From positions 1 to 64,000 of the forward strand of contig JAUXRI010000296.1 of assembly GCA_030681895.1 (NCBI GenBank): a stretch of DNA of 64,000 nucleotides, in the 5' to 3' direction. The translations under genes were made by a program, and so were the position numbers. How positions within the stretch are numbered: position 1 is the first letter of the stretch; every line of letters begins with the position of its first letter. The notes under the pieces are model-generated. The model did not search any database and was not told the origin of the DNA. It saw only the letters and a list, made by a program, of their open reading frames with translations. The DNA comes from Myxococcales bacterium (lineage in GTDB: Bacteria > Myxococcota > Myxococcia > Myxococcales > Myxococcaceae). Below, piece by piece: positions 59,419 through 64,000 of this stretch.

Positions 59419-59655
59419 ATGAAAGCCCTCGTCCTCGCCGTGTCCGTGTTGGCCCTGCCCGTGCTCGCGCAGGCGCCCGCTGAAGCTGCCCCCGCACCTG
59501 CCCCTGCACCCGCACCGGCTCCTGCCGCAGGAGAGGCGCCGCCTCCGACCACCGGCGTGACGACGACGGCCGCACCGAGCGGGAAGAAGAAGGCCAAGCC
59601 GACGCCTGACGCCGAGCCTGAAGCGGCACCGGCGAAGCCCGCTCCGAAGAAGTAG
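59419..59655 (+). CDS. Small secreted Ala/Pro-rich protein
   Basis: 78 residues from ATG with AGGAG 8 bases upstream. Signal peptide KALVLAVSVLALPVLAQA is followed by a run of alternating Ala-Pro residues, then a Lys-rich and again Pro/Ala-rich tail ending PAPKK. No fold is expected; it may span or coat the periplasm or cell wall. It is divergent from the phosphorylase gene. The reading frame and ribosome site support it, though its composition is low-complexity. Confidence 0.7.
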   Translation: MKALVLAVSVLALPVLAQAPAEAAPAPAPAPAPAPAAGEAPPPTTGVTTTAAPSGKKKAKPTPDAEPEAAPAKPAPKK

Positions 59656-59690
59656 CTGTCGGCCCGCCCCCACAGGTGTCGGCTGCGCCC

Positions 59691-59713
59691 GTGGTTGCCG
59701 ACGGTGCAACCGC
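59691..59713 (+). terminator. Weak hairpin after the Ala/Pro-rich gene
   Basis: Arms GGTTGC (59693-59698) and GCAACC (59706-59711) with a 7-base loop, extendable by one G-U and one G-C pair. It sits 36 bases after the stop and has no T run. Confidence 0.35.
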
Positions 59714-59763
59714 GCGCAAGGACTCCTTGAAGACCGGGAACGCCGTCTGCAATGAGGGCGCCC

Positions 59764-60234
59764 ATGCGGATGCACTGGGTGGTGATGTGGGCAGTCCTTT
59801 CGGCAGGCTCGGCGGTCGCTCAAGAGTGGCAGGTGGTGATTGATGGGGGGCCGCCCCAGGCCATCACGATCGAATCGTTCCGCTATGGAACGAAGACCAG
59901 CATCAAGCCTGGCCTGACGGAGCTGGTGTTCACTCGCGCTGCGTCTGCGGCCACGACGCCGCTCATGCTCGGCCGGCTCCAGTCGCAGCAGGCGTTCCCC
60001 CAGGCGACGTTCACGCTCACCCGCGTGGGCGTGTCGGCGCCGCTCCAGACGGTCACGCTCCTCGAGGTGACCGTCACCGCCGTCCAGCTCACCGGTTCGG
60101 GCGCCGACCTGAGCGAGACCGTCTTTCTCCGTTTCAATCGGCTCGAGCGCGTCACCAACATCTTCGGAGTCAACGGCCTGCTGACAGGCTCGAGTCGGCT
60201 CAAGTGGAACGTCGCGACGGGGGTGGTCGAATGA
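59764..60234 (+). CDS. Secreted Hcp-like beta protein
   Basis: About 156 residues from the ATG at 59764 (AGGG upstream); the ATG at 59752 is an alternative. A signal peptide (MHWVVMWAVLSAGSAVAQ) is followed by a domain whose strands resemble the Hcp tube family: IESFRYGTK, LTELVFTRAASAATTPLMLGRL, ATFTLTRVG, VTLLEVTVTAVQL and TVFLRFNRLERV. Hcp itself has no signal peptide, so this would be an exported relative. Resemblance is by eye only. It overlaps the next gene as ATGA. Confidence 0.68.
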   Translation: MRMHWVVMWAVLSAGSAVAQEWQVVIDGGPPQAITIESFRYGTKTSIKPGLTELVFTRAASAATTPLMLGRLQSQQAFPQATFTLTRVGVSAPLQTVTLLEVTVTAVQLTGSGADLSETVFLRFNRLERVTNIFGVNGLLTGSSRLKWNVATGVVE

Positions 60235-60704
60235 GCCGCTGCATCGCCGTCGTGGCCGCGCTCGTCGCCACCTTCGCCGTCGCGCAGACCAACCAGACGT
60301 TGCTCACCGTGCCCAACATTCCCGGGAGCGCGCTCACCGGCCGTATCCTCGTCAGTGGCTGGTCGTTCGTCTCGGCCCCAGGCACCGCGGGCACCGTCAA
60401 GGTCTCGTCCCTGGCCATCACGCAGCCCGACGACGAGTCTGCGCCGCTCCTCCTCAAGGCCTACGCGAGGAGCACGCCGCTCGGAGACCTCGTGCTCGAG
60501 CGCTTCGACGGCTTCGGGAACCGGGTGATGCGGCTGACGCTGGTGCGCGCGACCGTCAGCTCGATGTCGACGAGCAACTCGGTGCAGAAGCCGGTGCCCA
60601 CCGTGCAATGGACGGTTCGCTTCACCACCGCGACCTACGAGTTCTTCACCCGTGACACGGCTGGGCGCGAGGTTCGTTCGGCCGTCGACCTCTCGGTGTT
60701 GTGA
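60231..60704 (+). CDS. Secreted Hcp-like beta protein, second copy
   Basis: 157 residues. A signal peptide (SRCIAVVAALVATFAVAQ) and then VSSLAITQPDDESAPLLLKAYARSTPLGDLVLERFDGFG, VMRLTLVRATVSSMSTS and VQWTVRFTTATYEFF follow the same strand order as the preceding protein. The two are diverged paralogues at low identity. ATGA and GTGA overlaps tie them together and to the following lipoprotein. Function unknown. Confidence 0.66.
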   Translation: MSRCIAVVAALVATFAVAQTNQTLLTVPNIPGSALTGRILVSGWSFVSAPGTAGTVKVSSLAITQPDDESAPLLLKAYARSTPLGDLVLERFDGFGNRVMRLTLVRATVSSMSTSNSVQKPVPTVQWTVRFTTATYEFFTRDTAGREVRSAVDLSVL

Positions 60705-61195
60705 GCGCTCCCATGACGCGCGTGCTCGGCTTCATGGTGGTGGTCGCGTTCTCGGCGTGTCCCCCTGCGATGGTGACGCCCGAGGACGCCGGGGTCGAGG
60801 TCGAGGTGCCCGACGCTGGCATCACGTGTGACACCACGCGCTTCACGGACACCAGCTTCGGCGTGCTCGACTCGACGACAGGAACCGAGTGGGCGCGGTG
60901 GTCGGAGCCTGAACGGTACGCGACGTCGGCCGACGGTGAAGCGCGGTGCGCCGAGCAGGGCGCGCGGCTGCCGACCCGTCGAGAGCTCGAGGCGTTGCTC
61001 GAGGGTGACGGCGGCGACGGCGTCTGTCCGCTCGACGCGTGTGCGTTCGACGGCGTGCGCTGCGAGACGTTTCTGACTGGCACCACGAACGCGGCGGCAG
61101 GCGTCGGCTGGGCCATCGACACGCTCACCGGGCAGTCGATCGCCGGAGATATGGGTCCCTACGTCGTCCGGTGTGTCCGCTCGCACGACGAGTGA
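60701..61195 (+). CDS. Predicted lipoprotein with DUF1566-like domain
   Basis: 164 residues from GTG within a GTGA overlap (ATG at 60713 also possible). VLGFMVVVAFSAC gives a lipobox. The domain FTDTSFGVLDSTTGTEWARWSE, then ARCAEQGARLPTRRELEALLEG and YVVRCVRS matches DUF1566/Lcl C-terminal type proteins, with paired cysteines. These occur in surface lipoproteins of many bacteria. It is coupled to the two Hcp-like genes, so the three may form one envelope complex. Confidence 0.75.
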   Translation: MSAPMTRVLGFMVVVAFSACPPAMVTPEDAGVEVEVPDAGITCDTTRFTDTSFGVLDSTTGTEWARWSEPERYATSADGEARCAEQGARLPTRRELEALLEGDGGDGVCPLDACAFDGVRCETFLTGTTNAAAGVGWAIDTLTGQSIAGDMGPYVVRCVRSHDE

Positions 61196-61216
61196 GCGCG
61201 ACGTAGGAAGGGCTCC

Positions 61217-62695
61217 ATGCCCTCCGACTTCATCAACGGCCGCTTCGTCGACCCCGCCACTCCCGACGGGGTCCTCGAGGTGCGCAGCCCGGCCGATCAG
61301 TCCGACGTGGTCGGGCGGCACCCGTGGTCACTCGCGCACGTCGACGACGCGGTGAGCGCGGCGCGCAGCGCGTTTCCGGCCTGGCGCCGCCTCGGTCAGG
61401 CCCGTCGCGCGGAGTTGCTCCGGGCGTATCAGTCGCAGCTCAAGCTCCACGCCGACGATCTCGCCCGCTGCATCGCGAGGGAGATCGGCAAGCCGCTCTG
61501 GGAAGCGAAGACCGAAGTCGGCGCGATGGTGAGCAAGGTCGACGTCTCGCTCGGCGAAGGCGCCGCGTACGTGAAGGACACGGTGATCGCCGACCTGCCC
61601 GGAGAGATTCGGCATCGGCCCCACGGCGTCGCGGCGGTGCTGGGCCCCTTCAACTTCCCCGGGCATCTGCCGAACGGACAGCTCGTGCCGGCGCTGCTGA
61701 TGGGCAACACGGTCGTCTTCAAGCCGTCGGACAAAGGCGCGGGCACGGCCGTGCTGATGGCGAAGTGTTTCGAGGCCGCGGGTTTTCCGGCGGGCGTCTT
61801 CAACCTCGTGCAGGGCGCGGTGCCGACGGCCGAGAAGCTGGTGACGCACCCCGGGCTCGACGCGCTGCTCTTCACGGGCTCGGTGCAAGTCGGCCAACGC
61901 ATCGTCGCTGCCAACGCACATCGCCCCGGGCTGATGGTGGCGCTCGAGCTCGGCGGAAAGAACGCGACCCTCGTTCTCGATGACTGCGAGCTCGAGCGAA
62001 CGGTTCGGGAGCTGGCCTTCTCGGGCTTCGCCACCGCGGGGCAACGCTGCACGGCGACGTCGAGGGTCATCGTCACGAAGGGCATCGCGGAGCGGCTCGT
62101 CGAACGGCTCGCGGCGGCGGCCCGGAGCGTCACGGTCGGCCACGTCTTCGATGACGGCGTCTTCATGGGGCCGGTGATCTCCGAGGCGACGCGGAGCCAG
62201 CTCCTCGCCGCCCAGGCGAAGGCGATCAGCAGTGGCTTCGAGGCCGTCGCGCCAGGCGGTGCCGTCGAGGTCAGCGGGCGGCGTGGCTTCTACGTTCGGC
62301 CCGCGGTGCACGTCGCTCGTGGGGGCGTGACGCGCGTCGCCGGCTACACCGACACCGAGCTCTTCGCGCCGGACCTGTCGGTGGTGACGGTCGACTCGCT
62401 CGACCAGGCCATCGCGGTCGCGAACGAGACCGACTTCGGGTTGTCGGCGGCGGTCTTCACGCAGAACGGCGACGCGTTCGAGCGCTGCGCCGACGAGCTC
62501 CGGGTTGGCGTGCTCCACTGGAATCGCTCGAGCGCCGGCGCGAGCGGCCGGCTCCCATTTGGAGGCATCGGCGCGAGCGGCAACCATCGGCCGGCCGGAA
62601 TTCTGATGGGCCAGTCGTGCACGTACCCGCTCGCCGTGTTGTTGCCGCAGAAGGCCGACGCTCCGCTGCCCTCGTGGCCCGGCATTTCGTTCTGA
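61217..62695 (+). CDS. astD: Succinylglutamate-semialdehyde dehydrogenase-like ALDH
   Basis: 492 residues; AGGAAGGG lies 5-8 bases before the ATG. It starts with DFINGRFVDP, and ALDH motifs follow: VAAVLGPFNFPGHLPNGQLVPALLMGNTVVFKPSD, LLFTGSVQVGQRI, ALELGGKNATLVLDD with the general-base Glu, and GFATAGQRCTATSRVIV with the catalytic Cys. FNFPGHLPNGQ is typical of AstD, the fourth enzyme of the arginine succinyltransferase route. It directly precedes the acetylglutamate kinase gene. The rest of the ast pathway is not in this window. Confidence 0.85.
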   Translation: MPSDFINGRFVDPATPDGVLEVRSPADQSDVVGRHPWSLAHVDDAVSAARSAFPAWRRLGQARRAELLRAYQSQLKLHADDLARCIAREIGKPLWEAKTEVGAMVSKVDVSLGEGAAYVKDTVIADLPGEIRHRPHGVAAVLGPFNFPGHLPNGQLVPALLMGNTVVFKPSDKGAGTAVLMAKCFEAAGFPAGVFNLVQGAVPTAEKLVTHPGLDALLFTGSVQVGQRIVAANAHRPGLMVALELGGKNATLVLDDCELERTVRELAFSGFATAGQRCTATSRVIVTKGIAERLVERLAAAARSVTVGHVFDDGVFMGPVISEATRSQLLAAQAKAISSGFEAVAPGGAVEVSGRRGFYVRPAVHVARGGVTRVAGYTDTELFAPDLSVVTVDSLDQAIAVANETDFGLSAAVFTQNGDAFERCADELRVGVLHWNRSSAGASGRLPFGGIGASGNHRPAGILMGQSCTYPLAVLLPQKADAPLPSWPGISF

Positions 62696-62716
62696 AGCAG
62701 GCGATCGCCCGGGAGC

Positions 62717-63580
62717 GTGCTACGCGCCGCGGCCGTGGCTGATCTCTCTGCATTCCGTGGCCGGTGGTTCGTCGTGAAGATCGGCGGCGAGCTCGCGCAA
62801 GACGTCCCCCGACTGGCTCGAACCGTGGGCGCCGCCGTGCGGGCCTTCCTCGACGCAGGCATCAAGGTCTGCGTCGTTCATGGCGGTGGTCCGCAGGCGA
62901 CCGAGCTGGCGAAGAAGCTCGGCCTCGAGACGAAGCAGGTCGCCGGCCAGCGCGTCACCGACGAAGCGACGCTCGAGGTGATGAAGATGACGCTGGCGGG
63001 GCAGGTGTCGGTGAACGTCGCGAGCGCGCTCCGCATCGCTGGGGTTCCGGCGCTCTGCACGACGGGCGTGTCGGGTGGCCTGGTCGACGCGAGCCGCCGG
63101 CCGCCGGTCGATGTCGCGGGCATCGAAGCGCCGGTCGACTACGGGCTGGTGGGTGACATCGCGGCCGTGAACGTCACGATGCTCGAGACGCTCTCGGAGC
63201 GTGGCGTCGTGGTGGGCCTCGGCTCGCTCGCGGGCGACGTGCACGGGCGCGTGTTCAACGTGAACGCCGACACGGTGGCGACACGGGTCGCTGGCAAACT
63301 GCGCGCGGCGAGGCTGCTGCTCGTCTCGAACGTGCCGGGCGTGTTGAAGGACCGCAACGATCCAGCCTCTCGAATTCCTCGCCTGACGCCTCGCGAAGCG
63401 CGCGCGCAGATCGCTGCCGGCGTCATTCAAGGCGGCATGATTCCCAAGGTCGAAGAGAGCCTCGCGATGCTCGACGAAGGCATCGACGCGATTCACATCG
63501 TGGGCCTGTCGCCCGAGAGCGCCATTCTCGACGAGGCGCTGGAGCCGGGCCGCTACGGCACTGTGTTCGTGAAGGAGTAA
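62717..63580 (+). CDS. argB: Acetylglutamate kinase
   Basis: 287 residues from GTG at 62717; GTG at 62735 would remove six residues, and neither has a well-spaced ribosome site. WFVVKIGGELAQD (Lys-x-Gly-Gly phosphate loop), CVVHGGGPQATELAKKLG, GQRVTDEATLEVMKM, FNVNADTVATRVAGKL, LLLVSNVPGVLKD and GVIQGGMIPKVEESLAML are the ArgB landmarks. It phosphorylates N-acetylglutamate in arginine synthesis. It follows the AstD-like gene by 21 bases. Confidence 0.93.
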   Translation: MLRAAAVADLSAFRGRWFVVKIGGELAQDVPRLARTVGAAVRAFLDAGIKVCVVHGGGPQATELAKKLGLETKQVAGQRVTDEATLEVMKMTLAGQVSVNVASALRIAGVPALCTTGVSGGLVDASRRPPVDVAGIEAPVDYGLVGDIAAVNVTMLETLSERGVVVGLGSLAGDVHGRVFNVNADTVATRVAGKLRAARLLLVSNVPGVLKDRNDPASRIPRLTPREARAQIAAGVIQGGMIPKVEESLAMLDEGIDAIHIVGLSPESAILDEALEPGRYGTVFVKE

Positions 63581-63586
63581 GCTGAC

Positions 63587-64000
63587 GTGGTGAGGCTCTC
63601 GTCACTGCTGTTCTGTGGGCTGTTGGTGGTCGGGTGTGAGTCGAAGACCGAGGGTGGCATCAACGCCACCGTCGAGTTCACGCGGGTCGATCGCGGCCGG
63701 GCGTGCATTCGGATTGCGGTCGTCGATCTGGCGTCGGTCGGCAGCCAGCCCGAGCGCTTCGAAGCGAACAACATCGATATTTCGGACAGGGAGCTCACCG
63801 GAGAGATCAGCGTCGGCATCGGGCGTAACCCGGAGTGGACCGATGGCGTCGAGGTGCGCGCGTCGCTTCATCGTGAGACCTGCGCGCGGATTCCGGAGGC
63901 CATCGACACCGGCCGCGCGACGTTCAGGATCAACGAGGTTCAGAAGATTCGGTTGTCGCTCCGGCAGTCAGCGCTCGACGGGGGCTCAGGAGGCGGGACT
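63587..64000 (+). CDS. Predicted lipoprotein, 3' truncated by window end
   Basis: 138 codons are visible, with no stop. The start is GTG at 63587 or 63590, with AAGGAG about 10 bases upstream inside the end of argB. RLSSLLFCGLLVVGC ends in a lipobox. The mature part has VEFTRVDRGRACIRIAVVDLASV and later ETCARIP, then a Gly/Ser-rich stretch as the window ends, like linkers in other local lipoproteins. Function unknown. Confidence 0.7.
   Translation, partial: MVRLSSLLFCGLLVVGCESKTEGGINATVEFTRVDRGRACIRIAVVDLASVGSQPERFEANNIDISDRELTGEISVGIGRNPEWTDGVEVRASLHRETCARIPEAIDTGRATFRINEVQKIRLSLRQSALDGGSGGGT

Overview
The window is high-GC, densely packed bacterial DNA that most likely comes from a myxobacterium (phylum Myxococcota). 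The main clues are a DUF2330-type secreted protein ending in a Cys / hydrophobic / poly-Arg tail of the MYXO-CTERM kind (48997-50727), lipoproteins with long Gly-Gly-Ser-Ala-Ala repeats (53690-54469), a reductase-ligase-ACP-acyltransferase megaenzyme of a type I recall from myxobacterial lipid metabolism (42839-47251), and very frequent ATGA/GTGA start-stop overlaps. No rRNA, tRNA, CRISPR array or intact insertion sequence was seen.

Positions 1-27276 form a Wzx/Wzy-type surface polysaccharide locus. It starts inside a chain-length/tyrosine autokinase (BY-kinase), followed by a YdcF-like protein, a nucleotidyltransferase-fold protein with a small zinc-ribbon membrane protein, a GNAT protein, a NodB deacetylase, several glycosyltransferases, the flippase (10095), the polymerase (11825, minus strand), an FkbM methyltransferase, a two-domain oxidoreductase, an AsnB-type amidotransferase, a heparinase-like lyase and a WbuB-like glycosyltransferase. 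The stretch 22584-27276 encodes a PglD-like acetyltransferase, a PglC-like initiating phosphotransferase, a PglE-like aminotransferase and a PglF-like 4,6-dehydratase. Together these suffice on paper to make a UDP-di-N-acetylbacillosamine type sugar and load it on undecaprenyl phosphate.

Positions 27273-39360 hold a nonulosonic acid (pseudaminic-type) pathway. A WecB-like epimerase is on the minus strand. The plus-strand operon 28536-35104 encodes a short 4,6-dehydratase, an SDR enzyme, PseC, PseG, a PseI fused to a C-terminal N-acetyltransferase, and a SpsF/PseF-like cytidylyltransferase. The converging minus operon (39360 down to 35108) encodes HisH- and HisF-like proteins, a pseudaminate-associated methylase, PseA and a zinc-ribbon methyltransferase. 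The HisH/HisF/PseA trio is the known set for putting an acetamidino group on such sugars. A less GC-rich patch (about 39361-40700) with one methyltransferase and a strong hairpin closes the locus.

From 40921 onward the content is chromosomal. It includes a secreted M1-like metallopeptidase, the lipid megaenzyme operon (42839-48992), and an ECF sigma / zinc anti-sigma / caspase-like operon (50904-53646) facing the MYXO-CTERM protein. Two mirror-image copies of one promoter-like element lie between these two units. Next come a Cys-rich repeat lipoprotein, an unknown secreted protein, a frameshifted ion transporter, an FAD-dependent oxidoreductase, a PilZ protein, a purine nucleoside phosphorylase, a pair of secreted Hcp-like beta proteins with a lipoprotein, and finally AstD- and ArgB-like arginine metabolism enzymes and a truncated lipoprotein gene.
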